DNA of 64,000 nucleotides from Zygaena filipendulae (Eukaryota; Arthropoda; Insecta; Lepidoptera; Zygaenidae), in NCBI GenBank assembly GCA_907165275.2, contig OU015664.1:4612001-4676000 (forward strand), written 5' to 3'. The first letter of the stretch is position 1. Each line of letters begins with the position of its first letter. Position numbers and translations under genes: made by a program. Shown piece by piece: positions 35,730 through 47,339 of the stretch. The notes below the pieces were generated by a model, which was not told the DNA's origin, made no database searches, and saw only the letters and a program-made list of their open reading frames with translations.

Positions 35730-37990
35730 CTTACGTAAGTAAATGGTTTGTACACAGTTTTCTAGTTACTTTCGGACGTTCTTCTCACTGATGTGTAAGG
35801 GATAAATAACTGTAATACAGTAAGTCAATAACAAGAAATTGCACGCAAATAAAAAAAAAACCTTTGGAGAAGTCACGTTGTCTTTGCCATTTACTTAATT
35901 GTACCCGGTACGATCTCACGCGTTCAGACTTGTGTCGATTAGAAAGTGTACAGATGACTGATTCGCGCGAATTCATTGCTTGCATTTGGACTTGCTTAGA
36001 AAGTGGCACCTTGCGTCGCCTACGGTGAATTATTTTTATAACAGTGTCTAGCCTTCTAATTAGATGATGTGTGTTAACATTCAGTTGCCTTTACCCATTA
36101 TTTGAATTAAACTATTTTGGAATTATTTGTGCAGTGACATCGTTCACTGCTGTTTTTCCTCCTAACTAGTAACAACACTGCATCAGCGCTATTTATCCGG
36201 TTTAAAATGTATAGGATGGTTACTTGGTGGGTTATCTGTTTGGTCCACCAGTTATCGTATACAGGTGACCCGGTCTTCCTAACTGTAGTTGGAAGTCACT
36301 TTGGACCTGTCTCACTAAGGTGCTACTTGTGAAAATTGACGTTATTTAGTTTTGTACGCTATTATAACTCAACGGTCACGATTAACCTACACGTTCCACT
36401 TTCTTTGACCGATAAAATGGACGACTTAACTGTTTTACTCTCGGAACGTCGGAAACATTGCATCAGTCATTGGTCATGTTAAAAAGTAGAAAATCATAGA
36501 AAGATGCACTGATCGCAAAACTTGTTTTTTTAATACATCTACACAGCATACAGGCAGTAAGCTACGTAGTAAAGGCCTGTCAATCAAGATTCTCCTAAGA
36601 GAAATTTCTTTTAGCACCCGCTTGGTTATTTTGCTTCATAAAAATGGCACTTCTTAGTTGTATTTTATCTTGACGAACTATGCTTTATTGTATGATTTAC
36701 ATAGGTAGGCAAAATAGAGTAAATAGCCATTTAAAAAAGGTAAAAAAAAAATTAGACTGGAAAGAAATTTTTTTGAAATTTAAAACCAATTGGGTTACCT
36801 TCGCGATATGGGTGCAGCTCTCATAATTGTTGTTAACACACAGGTTAAAAAACTATGCAAGCTGAATTAAAAGGCAAATAACCTCCGAGTTCTTGACCCA
36901 GTATCCTGCAAGCGCGTGCAGTTTGATTAATACAAATAGCAACAGCTTTGCCACAGGCCACAGCCTTTGCGGTGCAATGCGCGGAAAACCGCAGTGGTAA
37001 ACAACCTCACTTTCATTTGACGCGGAACTTGATAAACCTTGTTATGGACTTGCACATTAGTTCCCCGATTTATATAAGTAGCAGTTGTTTTCGCTAATTT
37101 GAATTGTCACGTGTTTGGATTTGCAAATAGGTACTTTGAATTCGAAAAAATGCGTAGATTTATGACGATCCTAACGTTATTAAGTTATCTGACGTTGCAA
37201 AACAATGAAATTTACAGTAAAAGAACAGACACAATAACGTCTAACTCTTAACGTAATCTTAGGTCTGTCGAGGACAAAAGAATATCTACTTATAATAAAA
37301 AAAAGTTGATATAAGGTTACAAGCGCAGGTGAAAGCGCGACGAGTCGACTGCCAGTCGCGTGTGCTGACTGCCATCGTCGTGCAAGGTTCACGATTTTCT
37401 TACTTCGGATCGATGACTTGATCTTGCCAGCAGTTGGGTACTCGTAACTTTCATCGGAAATTCGCCGTGGCAAAACAATGCATTCGTAATTTACTTAAAA
37501 CTGTCGTATTTTAACCGGTTTGAAACGTTGTCTTCTCTCATACGTACCTAATATACTTAATTTAGTTTTGAACCCCATGCACAGTTGTAAATAACAATCA
37601 AAACCGGTCAAGTACGTATCGCACCAAGCGTAGTGAAGATTTCGACGTTCACTGTTAAAATTCAAAGAAATTATTCATTATTTCAAAAACTACATGACGT
37701 AATATTTCATTCAAAGCAATTTGCCTTGAAAGTTTTTCTTAAGTTCTACCTGCTAGCTTGAATTTTTTAGATTTTTCCTAGTCAAAAAAATAGAGGGGGA
37801 TACTTTTTGCGACTAAAAGCGTATATCTAATTCATAAATCCAAAATTATTAGTTTCTAACCTCTTTGCAGTGATATTTAAGACATAGGTCTTTAATATCA
37901 GAAGATAAACAATTTAAGGTACGATAGGTACCCTAAATTGTTTATTCATCTTTCTATCACCCTAGTTTCATTTCATTAAAACATTTTTTT
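35730..37990. other. Probable first intron of the 319-aa gene, near part
   Basis: No convincing ORF. The ORFs at 35785-36009 and 37180-37473 on the minus strand lack splice or family support. 36100-37170 shows no named repeat. Confidence 0.3.
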
Positions 37991-37995
37991 TTATC

Positions 37996-38107
37996 CACTT
38001 CACAACACACAGATCTACTTGATCCCACACTAAGCTATAAGCTTGTGTCGTGGAATCAAGCAAACGTGGTATATACTACACATATTATTACATATATATT
38101 ATACTAT

Positions 38108-38193
<86 letters not shown>

Positions 38194-38300
38194 CCAGACT
38201 GGAAAATGGAACCCTGTGTTAATCACACAAAGTCCACCCCCACCGGGAATCGAACCCGGAACCTCTTGATTAGCGGGCAGGCATGGTGACCATTGCAACA
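37996..38300 (-). mobile_element. tRNA-headed SINE with expanded (TA)n
   Basis: Minus-strand order: a tRNA-like head with box B (GGAATCGAACC on plus, 38246-38256), the body TTCCATTTTCCAGTCTGGGTG, an unusually long (TA)n of about 78 bp (38109-38186), and the 3' body with CACAAGCTTATAGCTTAGTG at 38030-38050. A second copy of the 3' body is at 48622-48703. The ORFs of Tyr/Ile repeats here are the microsatellite. Confidence 0.6.
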
Positions 38301-38385
38301 TTCATCATCATTCATTATTCATCATCATCATGGTCATTAAGGGCGGCTACCTTAAGGGTTGAACTGAAGCCACGCGAATATAGTC

Positions 38386-38580
38386 TTAGGAGACCATCCC
38401 TTATTTTTTGATTTATGGCTTTACAGATTTCGAAAAAATATTTCAGCCGGTGAGAAATCGGCGATTTTTCAAAATAGTTTTTATTAGCTTAATCAATCCT
38501 GTCTCTGACAACGATCAAAAGGCTATGGGGCCAAATTAGTTTAGGGTACCTACTCAAAAAAAAAAGGGATGGTCTCCTAA
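38386..38580. mobile_element. TIR element TTAGGAGACCATCCCTT, split by a MITE
   Basis: GTCTTAGGAGACCATCCCTT (from 38383) pairs with AAGGGATGGTCTCCTAA at 38564-38580; the final GAC of the right repeat appears only after the 237-bp MITE, at 38821-38823. The element is about 200 bp with no coding capacity. Confidence 0.6.
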
Positions 38581-38817
38581 CCGCCGCACTCAGAGTCGAC
38601 TTTAATGATTACTTAGTTAAGTATAGATTTTTAAAACAAAACTGCCGCAATCAGACAAGCTTAATAAATTAATGTTAGTTGGCATTTAACTAATTAAGTT
38701 ACATCTCATTAAATGCCAACTAACATAAATTTACTGAACGTCTCTGATTGCGGCAATTTTGTTTTAAAAATCTATACTTAACTAAGTAATCATTAAAGTC
38801 GACTCTGAGTGCGGCCG
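38581..38817. mobile_element. Palindromic PIF/Harbinger-like MITE, copy 2
   Basis: It starts CCGCCGCACTCAGAGTCGAC and ends GAGTGCGGCCG, with TAA on both sides (38578-38580, 38818-38820). It has the same 237-bp length as copies 1 and 3. It is inserted in the right terminal repeat of the element at 38386. Confidence 0.8.
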
Positions 38818-38829
38818 TAAGACCGTACT

Positions 38830-39770
38830 TTTACCCTTAAACGGTCCTTACTGACCCGTCTCAAACCATCCTGTTTACTGCCTATGCCTACATGAACGGA
38901 CGGACATAACGAAATCATAAAGGTTTTGTTTTTGCTATTTGGCTACGGAACCCTGAATAGAATATTTTACATAACGTTTTCTTCGTTAACCTTTTTTCGC
39001 TTTGCTTTTCGCTCACTCGTCGACCGGTCCAGCTCGCCCGCAATCGACTTTCTATAGCGCGTACGTGTCTGCACGTCTAGAATCGTTATAAATATGATGT
39101 GAGTACGAAGCGTTCGAAGTAATTAATTAAAAGGGGATTTTAGTTCATCATGATTCACACACGCCTCTGCGGCTTGTACTGCAAGAGACCTGTAATGATT
39201 AGAACACTTGTAAAACCTACATGTAGTTAGAGTCTACTTAAATATTTTTTATTTAGTCTCTGTAATTTGTATTTTGATGTCAAAAACGTTTCTACGATAT
39301 TTTTAAAATTAAGTTTGGGATATACATAATATTATGTACATAACAGATATCCGTGATCTATACAAAAATGTTACGAGTTAGATTTAGAGAGAGATAATAT
39401 ATTTTTCACACATGCTCGACAATGCCGAATTATATGTCATGTAAACCTTACCGAAAGCAAGACATTATATCTCTTGGCTTTAGCCGGGTTATAATGTTCT
39501 ATTGAATTTCATTATAACCCGCTGGTCAATAATGTGATTTTCACTTTCATAATTCTTATTGCTATGTCCATAACGTCTCATTTCGCTAAACAGAATGTGT
39601 TCTCAGCGGGCGCGGCCAACTCGATTTTCGAAGACCGAAGCCGTGGCCCACTAGATTCGCAGTGAGACGAACTTCATTTGTTTGTCAAATCGAGTAGGCC
39701 ACGCCAGCTGAAAGAAGTGGCTATATAGGATCTACTAAGCCTGGTTTTTTATTGTCTCGCATTATGTGAG
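38830..39770. other. Non-coding stretch
   Basis: Nothing that I can assign. Some GC-rich dispersed words (GTGGCCCACTAGATTCGC near 39640, GTAGGCCACGCCAGC near 39694) form a loose inverted pair. Confidence 0.3.
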
Positions 39771-39773
39771 AAA

Positions 39774-39998
39774 AGTAGAGTATACACCACAGGGATAAAA
39801 CTGTTTTTTTCTTGGGCGCTTGAATCCCTCACTGCACTCAGGACTCAATCTTAATTCCCTCCCTTTGGTCGGGAATTAACTTATAACACCCTCGCTGCGC
39901 TCGGGAGTTAAATTTGGAGTCCTTCGTTATGTTCAGGATTCAATGTAGCGCCCGTGACATAAAACAGTGCTTTATCCCCTTGGTGTATAATCTACTAT
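39774..39998. mobile_element. Inverted-repeat element, TATACACCACAGGGATAAA ends
   Basis: TATACACCACAGGGATAAAAC (39781) pairs with CTTTATCCCCTTGGTGTATA (39970-39989), and the outer AGTAGA/TCTACT also pairs. Inside are CCTCGCTGCGCTCGGGAGTT and similar inverted words. It has a nested fold-back layout and no ORF that makes sense. Confidence 0.5.
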
Positions 39999-40993
39999 TT
40001 ATTTTAAGCCTTGCGTTAGAACGATGTGATCTGTGTTCCGAAACATCAATTAACGTGCGAACACGCATCGAACGCACCGTTAAGACGCAGTGCGTGTGCG
40101 CCGCCCCAGCCTGCGCCTGATGTGGATCGAACGGTAAACAACGTACAAGATGTGCAACGTTCGATGACCGTGTTTTATTATCTGGTCCTCAATTAGGCAG
40201 ATTATCCTAGAACCTAAGTGTTTCCACTATGATTAGATAGGTACGATGAAAACGTACGCCTGCCTATTCTTTTTACTTTGTATGAAGTAAATGAGTGGAC
40301 GCTAAAAACCTAAATACTCGATACAAGCTACGAAGAGATCGAATCTGTTGCATTTATAATATCGTATACACTGTCAAGAGTGGTCAAAGTTTATATTATT
40401 TCATCTGCTGAAGGATAGGGTTTACAATCGCGCTCGCCACACGTTGACTTTAAACTAAGGCGAGTAACCGTCAAACTTCCAAAAAAAAAACAACTAGGTA
40501 CCTATATAGACGTAGTTGACGCAGTACCGACCATATTGTGCTAATATTAATGAGTAATATATAGTTCCTATCGCGGGTCATAGTGGTTTGCGATCGTTGA
40601 CGCTCATTATGAAAGAGAGTAGAGAAAAGACATCATAACATTCAATTCCGATCGTCGAATTATATCGAAAGGCCTGCGGGCTGCGACACATTGCTAACAG
40701 ACTGGTTTTCCTAACTTAAAATGTTAGAACACGGTTAAAATTCAAACATGACGTGATAGCTGTATTTGGGTAAACGTTATGGTAGCACCAGACACCAGCG
40801 AGATGTCAAGACAAACGTGTTAAATCTCCATTGTGAAATTGAGTGAGTGAAGTCTAGCATAGTAAGCAAGTACCTACATATAAATTTTTAAAGTTATTCT
40901 TCTTTTGGCATGTAAAAACAGATAGGTAACGGAAGTTATACGCGCATTTAATTGGTAACGAGAGTGGTTACGAGCGCTACATTCGGCGCCTGG

Positions 40994-41225
40994 GCCCTTA
41001 TTCACTATGACCATAATACGCCGCGCCGCGCTAAGGTAAGCCGCCGCCGCAAAAACTGTCTTTCCCTCATAATCAAAGAAGCTTTACTGAAAAAAAAAAC
41101 ATTTACAACGTTTCTTATGGCGTAAAGAATAATAATTTCTAGTATCTTGGCATCTAGAACATATGGAAATGCGTTTTTGGGACGTGCGTTATGAGCAAGG
41201 AATGTTGGTCATAGGGAATAAGGGC
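40994..41225. mobile_element. TIR element, GCCCTTATTCACTATGACC ends
   Basis: The left GCCCTTATTCACTATGACCA and right GGTCATAGGGAATAAGGGC are inverted copies with one mismatch, 232 bp apart overall. Non-coding MITE of unknown superfamily. Confidence 0.5.
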
Positions 41226-41580
41226 ACTGCTTAGCTTGTTAAAGTGCTCTTATGATCTCTCAAACTTAACGCGTAACCTTTGCGTCCGGTGTACACCTTC
41301 TTTGGTTATGGCAGACCGCAGAGGTAATATCTACTCTTACTAAAAAGTAAGAAGAAAAGAAGAATGCCACACACAATGCGGTAATTTTAGTAATGCCGCA
41401 GCATTAGTGAGTTCTCACATAAAATTACCGTTCAAACTTCCGACATTTCAAGTGTATTATTCCAATTAATTCTTCCATAAATCCGTGTTACGACAATTAC
41501 GAACACAACAATATAGAAATCAGCCAGTCAGACATTCATATTTATTTTTATATTTATTATTTTTTGAGCAGTCGAATAAT

Positions 41581-42788
41581 AGTACATTGTTATCCTAGGG
41601 GTGAAAGTAACTTATTTAGTCACGAGACGGGGTTTGGCGTAGCGAGGGCGCCAAGAGATCGAGGGACTAAATAAGTCTTTCTCCCGAGGATAACACTGTG
41701 CTTTTCATTACGAATGCGAGGAAAGTCAAAATAAAAATAGGAATTAGCTAAAGAAAAAATGAGTGAAGATCGGATAGTCGCTTGACACTTTCCCACCTAT
41801 TTCTTTTTCTTTGGCCGGCTAGCTATTCAGCCAGTATTTTTTATTTACATTGTGGCGACCTAAAAAAAATATTATCTTTAATTATTAAGTATTAATTAAA
41901 GAAAATAAAAAAATATAAATAGGAATTCGCTTAAGAAAATGTGAGTGAATTTTATTTTAATTAATACCTACTTAAACTTTACATTATTTCAATTTTACAT
42001 CGCGCTGGCTGTATAGAAAGTTGAAACATGGTTCAATAGAAATGTGAAAATAGACCTAGTCTTTTTTTTAATAATTTGACAGTTGTCAGTTGAAAGCGAT
42101 TCTCCCTAGGGCTGAAAAGGGTTACTTTCAACCCGCTTCTCAGGCAACTTCAGACCTACTTTCCGAGTATGAGTAATGAAATAGTACATTGTTATCCTAG
42201 GGGTGAAAGTAACTTATTTAGTGCCGAGACGGGGTTTGGCGCCCGAACGTAGCGAGGGCGCCAATAGATCGAGGGACTAAATAAGTCTTTCTCCCGAGGG
42301 TAATACTGTGCTTTTCATTACGAATGCAAGGAAAGTCAAAATAAAAATAGGAATTAGCTAAAGCAAAAATGAGTGAAGATCGGATAGTCGCTTGACACTT
42401 TCCCACCTATTTCTTTTTCTTTGGCCGGCTAGCTATTCAGCCAGTATTTTTTATTTACATTGTGGCGACCTAAAAAAATATTTTCTTTAATTATTAAGTA
42501 TTAATTAAAGAAAATAAAAATAAATAAATAGGAATTAGCTTAAGAAAAAGTGAGTGAATTTTATTTTAATTAATACCTACTTAAACTTTACGTTATTTCA
42601 ATTTTACATCGCGCTGGCTGTATAGAAAGTTGAAACATGGTTCAATAGAAATGTGAAAATAGACCTAGTTTTTTTTTAATAATTTGACAGTTGTCAGTTG
42701 AAAGCGATTCTCCCTAGGGCTGAAAAGGGTTACTTTCAACCCGCTTCTCAGGCAACTTCAGACCTACTTTCCGAGTATGAGTAATGAA
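41581..42788. repeat. Two tandem copies of a 602-bp unit
   Basis: AGTACATTGTTATCCTAGGG at 41581 recurs at 42183, and the intervening 602 bp is repeated almost identically to about 42788 (ends CCGAGTATGAGTAATGAAA). Each unit opens with a fold-back segment of about 120 bp (GGATAAC and ACTAAATAAG arms, GTAGCGAGGGCGCC centre). The second copy has a short insertion GCGCCCGAAC around 42240. Recent duplication is likely. Confidence 0.85.
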
Positions 42789-42939
42789 AAATATATTTAC
42801 GCACTCTCAAGTTACGTCTAAAGAAGTTTTACTTCGAAACATTAAATTACGAGTAGGTAACCCAATACCTACGTTGCATTGATTACACTTTAAAAAGCGA
42901 TTAATTAAAGTTTAATATTTTAGATTTTTTCAATTTGTT

Positions 42940-43015
42940 TAAATTAAAAAAAAACATTCGCGTCGAAATGAGAACCTCCTCCTTTTTGAAGTCGGTTAAA
43001 AAATATAAATTTATA
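42940..43015 (-). repeat. CCGACTTC-ended repeat fragment
   Basis: GAACCTCCTCCTTTTTGAAGTCGGTTAAAAA matches the end at 4640-4680 (longest shared block CCTCCTCCTTTTTG). Its neighbours carry no further recognisable part. Confidence 0.4.
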
Positions 43016-43386
43016 ATAAATAGGGTACACACACGATTATTATTAATTACTTTTTTAAATAAAAAGCTTCCGAAAAACTTCTTAAAACTGAGTTATGAAT
43101 GATCACGGACATTGAACCCAACATTGCACTTGTTATTTGTTACATAAATCGAGATTACATTTTACCTCGGGCAAGTCACGTTATGTAATTAATTTTTTTT
43201 GCTGCTGAATTTTAATTGTTATTTTTTTGTTGTTATTTTGTGACGGATTTTGCAACAACCCAATTAATTTACTTAACTTAATACAATAATATCTAAAGTA
43301 GTGAAAAAGAAAGTAGAAGACGCAACCTACTACACAATTGTAACGATACCTAAAGTATGGAGATAATTAATTGATAACATAGGTAT

Positions 43387-43440
43387 ACTCGCAACGTCAC
43401 GGGCAACAAATAGTAATCTGTTGCCCGTGACGTTGCGAGT
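43387..43440. repeat. Perfect 22-bp hairpin flanked by AGGTAT direct repeats
   Basis: The left arm 43387-43408 (ACTCGCAACGTCACGGGCAACA) is one base pair per base complementary to 43419-43440, with a 10-nt loop. AGGTAT stands directly outside both arms (43381-43386, 43441-43446), in the same orientation. There are no mismatches. Confidence 0.85.
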
Positions 43441-43449
43441 AGGTATGCT

Positions 43450-44800
43450 GGCGCCGCAGTCGTGTTTCCCCAATTACCTTGAACTTGTATTACCTCCCGA
43501 TTATACACCACAGGCGGTACGTGGGTGCTTACCGCAGGGTCCTTGAGACTTTCAAGTTTATTATTTCAAAACAAATAGGAAAAAATAATACGAATTGCTA
43601 AACACGTAGGTACTTATTTAAATTTTTTTGACTCGTTATGCAGAAATTTTACAAAAAAATTACCTATTCATGAGTGATGACTTGAAGCATATGAGTAGGT
43701 AATGTTATGTATTTTTAATTTTTACCTATATAGCAAACGCTCAAAGGTGTTAATCCACAAAGTGATTAAACCTACGTTTTTACAAGGTTTCATTGATGTA
43801 ATCAGAACCGACTACAAATAAACAACAAAGTTGTATGAAAGCATATCATGTAAGGCCAACACCTCATTTGATTTAATCTTGTAATTTAAATTGAGTGACG
43901 CAAGTGCAAACGTAGGTACTACTTAATTATACCTCTAAATATGAACTAAATATGAATACCTATTAAATGTAGAGTTATCATTATTATTATTTTTATTGTT
44001 ATTTTTCAAATCTTAATCAATAAACAATGTGGAGTCCTATGAATAATGGAATCAACTTTTTTATGTTTACAAACTTAATTATAAATTATTTAAAACACTG
44101 TTCTGAAGAAACGAACGTCTTGTCACAATAATATTATGTAGAGCAAATGTGATTATGAACGCAGTGAAAGTACAACTAAGTAGTTATTTTACAGTAATTT
44201 AAACGCTGGCTATAAGAAAAAGGCCTACAATACTAGCCAATTAACGCAATTTGTATATATTATATATGATGATGTGCCGGTGTATAGGTAATAATTTTGA
44301 TATTAGGGTAATTCCGGTTACCCAATGCGCTCGCGCCAACCGACTGAATTCCTTTCGTCGACACGGCAGAGACGCGACGCAACTTTCACTTAAATTATTA
44401 CTATTTTATTTTTTTTATACGGAGAATGATCAAACATCTGAAGATACCGGTTTGTGTATCTACCTATATATCAATTGGTTTAATTATAGAGAAGAAAGTT
44501 TTGTCGGTTTTTCAGCTGGATCTCAGAAAATAAATAACATTGGAATAAGTAAAAATTCCTTGTACAAAGTTCCCGGGTCACATTTGTGTAGATAAAAATG
44601 TGTGTTTAGGAAGGTATACCTATTGTTTTCTTTGCTGCTGGTACCTACTTCAATCGGGGTTTCAAGGCTCTGATTATATTGAGAGGAAACCACTTAGATA
44701 TTTTGTCCATTGACCATTTATATAGTTCAACACGATTCTGATTTCTGAACATGTAGCATGAAACTGCATTAATCATAAAAATAGGATGTTGGAAAAAAAT
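43450..44800. other. Non-coding stretch
   Basis: AT-rich with TAGGTACCTAC-type words. The 114-codon ORF at 44251-44595 has low-complexity, Tyr/Leu-rich content and no splice or family support, so I do not call it. No element was recognised. Confidence 0.3.
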
Positions 44801-44842
44801 ACAGGATATCAACGTGTCTCATGGGCTAGATGACTAAAATAT

Positions 44843-45100
44843 GTTAGTTTTTACTTTTTAGCCCGTCTTGTAGATTAAAATAACAGCGATACATTGACTT
44901 GAAATTTCGCGTGACGTCACGCCTAGGTATACTTTATATTTAGGTATGACGTCACGAGCCCCATTCCTAAACTTTAATGCGATATATCTAAATATTTTTT
45001 TAATAATTTTAAAAAGGAAATAATACTTTTCCATTATTTTTTACTAGATAGGTATCATTTAACTGACGGACTAAATAGAATTTTGATTTTAATACCCCGT
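44843..45100 (+). repeat. Dispersed repeat, copy B (paired with 690-1020)
   Basis: TAGCCCGTCTTGTAGATTA, TTGAAATTTCGCGTGACGTCA, ATGACGTCACGA and CTGACGGACTAAATAG follow in the same order as in copy A. Spacer lengths differ, so the copies are old. Confidence 0.55.
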
Positions 45101-45109
45101 AATCATGCC

Positions 45110-46250
45110 CGTTGATGGAAATTGATTACTTATAAGGAAATTAAACACTAATTCGCAGAGTACTCGTATGTTTTGCAACTTCCTCTTTAATTTTTTTTTA
45201 TTGAGAACCGTCGTGCATTTATGAGAAAATACGCCTATATGCTCACCGACAGTGGATCCAAGCACGCGAACAACTCGCTAAATGCATATTTTTACACGGG
45301 GCAGTTTGCTTTAATAATTTCAAAGCTCGTGCATCCGTTTGTGCACTTTTCGCTGTAATTAACCTGTATCCATATAGATGAGAATTATAATTAAGTATTT
45401 TATTTCTGTGTAGTTTTGACATTTATTCTACAACAGAAGACTTCTTATGCGTTATGGTTGCTAAAACTACAGCGAAAACTATAAGCTACTATTAACTTTA
45501 CCTTATACTTATTCGGAGTTCAGTATCTTTGGAGAGTCATTTTGCAGTCACATTCACATGCAAGAATCCCATTTAATTAGTAGATACTGGGGATATCTAC
45601 TCTGCAAGGAATCACCAAGAGAAATAATGTCATACTTGTAGATTCTATTTATCGATATAGTCGATACATTCTTTCCGCCAGAGCCACGCCTTAGGTAGCG
45701 TCAGCCTACCTACTTATCTAAAGCATAATAAAAATTAAAGTAAGCAAAGGCTCGTTACATCATATGTATTATGTAGTTATAAATACGTTTATTTTACAAC
45801 TAGCAGGCTATTCGCAAAAACTTGCAGTGATTTGAATGCAGAAGAAAGTAAAAACAAGCGCGCGTACGGCGTCTGAAATTCGTCACGTACAATTTCACAG
45901 TTCCGTAAGTGCTTAACGTTGAGTTACGTTCTTTTCTCCGTCCGCTTAAGTCATGTAAATAAAAAACATTCACTTTCTAAAATGTGAAAACACATTATAA
46001 TAATGGCTTTGGTACCTACCTACAGTTTGAACACAGTTCATTGGAAGGAATAGGTATATTTACAACGGATATTTATAGTAAAACGTAAAATCTGAAATCA
46101 CTTGGCGAGTGAAAATACATTGATGTTAATATGTAGGTCCGACATGTTAATTGTAATTAAGATCTTATCTATAAATATTTTCGTAGGTACCTCATTAACC
46201 GAAAATAATTTATTGCATATTGTCACTGTGTACCTACGCAGTACGACATT
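45110..46250. other. Non-coding stretch
   Basis: No gene or intact element recognised. Confidence 0.3.
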
Positions 46251-46252
46251 TA

Positions 46253-46489
46253 CGGCCGCACTCAGAGTCAACTTTAATGATTACTTAGTTAAGTATAGAT
46301 TTTTAAAACAAAACTGCCGCAATCAGACAAGTTTAATAAAATAATGTTAATTGGCATTTAACTAATTAAGTTACATCTCATTAAATGCCAATTGACATTA
46401 ATTTACTGAACGTCTCTGATTGCGGCAGTTTTGTTTTAAAAATCTATACTTAACTAAGTAATCATTAAAGTCGACTCTGAGTGCGGCGG
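46253..46489. mobile_element. Palindromic PIF/Harbinger-like MITE, copy 3
   Basis: The palindrome is again 237 bp, ending GAGTGCGGCGG, with TTA at 46250-46252 and 46490-46492. Its left tip is CGGCCGC where copy 1 has CCGCCGC. Confidence 0.8.
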
Positions 46490-46639
46490 TTAAACTAATA
46501 CGTACTATTAACGTTATCTAAGTATATTAAAATTAAAGAGTAGAATCCGCGATTCTATATATTGAATATTTATACCAAAAATTGAAAGGGGGCGATAAAA
46601 GAAGTGTAACCAACCACAAAAAGTTTTTAAAATTCTTCT

Positions 46640-46830
46640 CTGTCTGTCTGTGTGTCTGGTCGCGATAATCTCCAAATCTACTGAACGGGTTCCCATGCGG
46701 TTTTCAAAGTTAGATTAAGCTTAGCTTGGAGCAACATAAAGGCATTGTTTCATTTAAAATCGGATACCGGGAAAAAGTTGTTATATAAAAACGTTTTACG
46801 CGGGTGAAATCGCGGAGCACATTTCAATTT
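46640..46830 (+). mobile_element. Lep1-like remnant
   Basis: CTGTCTGTCTGTGTGTCTGG, GGTTCCCATGCGGTTTT and ACGCGGGTGAAATCGCGGAGC follow in the order of Lep1-like copies. The final CTAGT is not preserved. Confidence 0.35.
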
Positions 46831-47189
46831 GTTAAAAAACGATGGAAAATTTATTTCACTTCAACCAGTATTTACTAGCTCTCAGAACGCTCTATATATA
46901 TTTATCTATATATAAATATCTATATATTTACGGAGATTATACAGAAATCAATCATTGGGAAGAAAGTTACGGCTCGCTACAGCTAAAGAAGAAAATACAT
47001 TGAAATAACTACTCGTATCGTAAATCATCAACACATTTTTCCACCAGACACTATCTAGAACACCTCTAAAAATTATATCGATAACGATCACGTGGTCACA
47101 CTAGAGATGTCCGATTACAACTTTCACCGTGCAGTAGCTCCAGAATAAAATCACACACGACTGTTGGTATATCCCAATAAATATCTTAC

Positions 47190-47303
47190 CTTAATCCGTT
47201 TCGGGAACAATCACTGAATCACTGAACACTTGGTATATAATCTTCCACGAGGTATGTCTACGGTGAAAGCGCGTGTTGGTTGCGTGAGAGTTTGTCTTGC
47301 AAT
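47190..47303 (-). other. Putative non-coding first exon of the 319-aa gene
   Basis: On the minus strand, sequence after the Inr at about 47303 contains no ATG and ends AAACGGATTAAG/GTAAGA, a strong donor (GT at 47189-47188). The 319-aa gene on the same strand has an acceptor directly before its ATG (35711-35712), and no other minus-strand exon was found between. Linking them gives an intron of about 11.5 kb. This is inference, not proof. Confidence 0.4.
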
Positions 47304-47336
47304 GAGTGGCGCGCCTTGAACTTCACTATATATATA
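47298..47336 (-). promoter_or_regulatory. TATA-Inr core promoter
   Basis: On the minus strand TATATATATAG (47336-47326) is followed, with +1 at about 47303, by CTCATTG, an initiator-like TCATT. The spacing from the TATA start to +1 is about 33 nt. It fits the putative first exon that ends at 47190. Confidence 0.45.
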
Positions 47337-47339
47337 GGA

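Noticed and set aside
38246..38256. tRNA gene
   Set aside because: Only a box B-containing head is present, joined to SINE body and microsatellite; no cloverleaf with acceptor stem.
43387..43440. microRNA precursor
   Set aside because: A perfect 22-bp stem with no lower stem or mismatches is not typical of animal miRNA precursors, and the flanking direct repeats suggest an insertion.
44251..44595. 114-codon ORF
   Set aside because: AT-driven composition, no signal peptide, domain or splice context; not supported as a gene.
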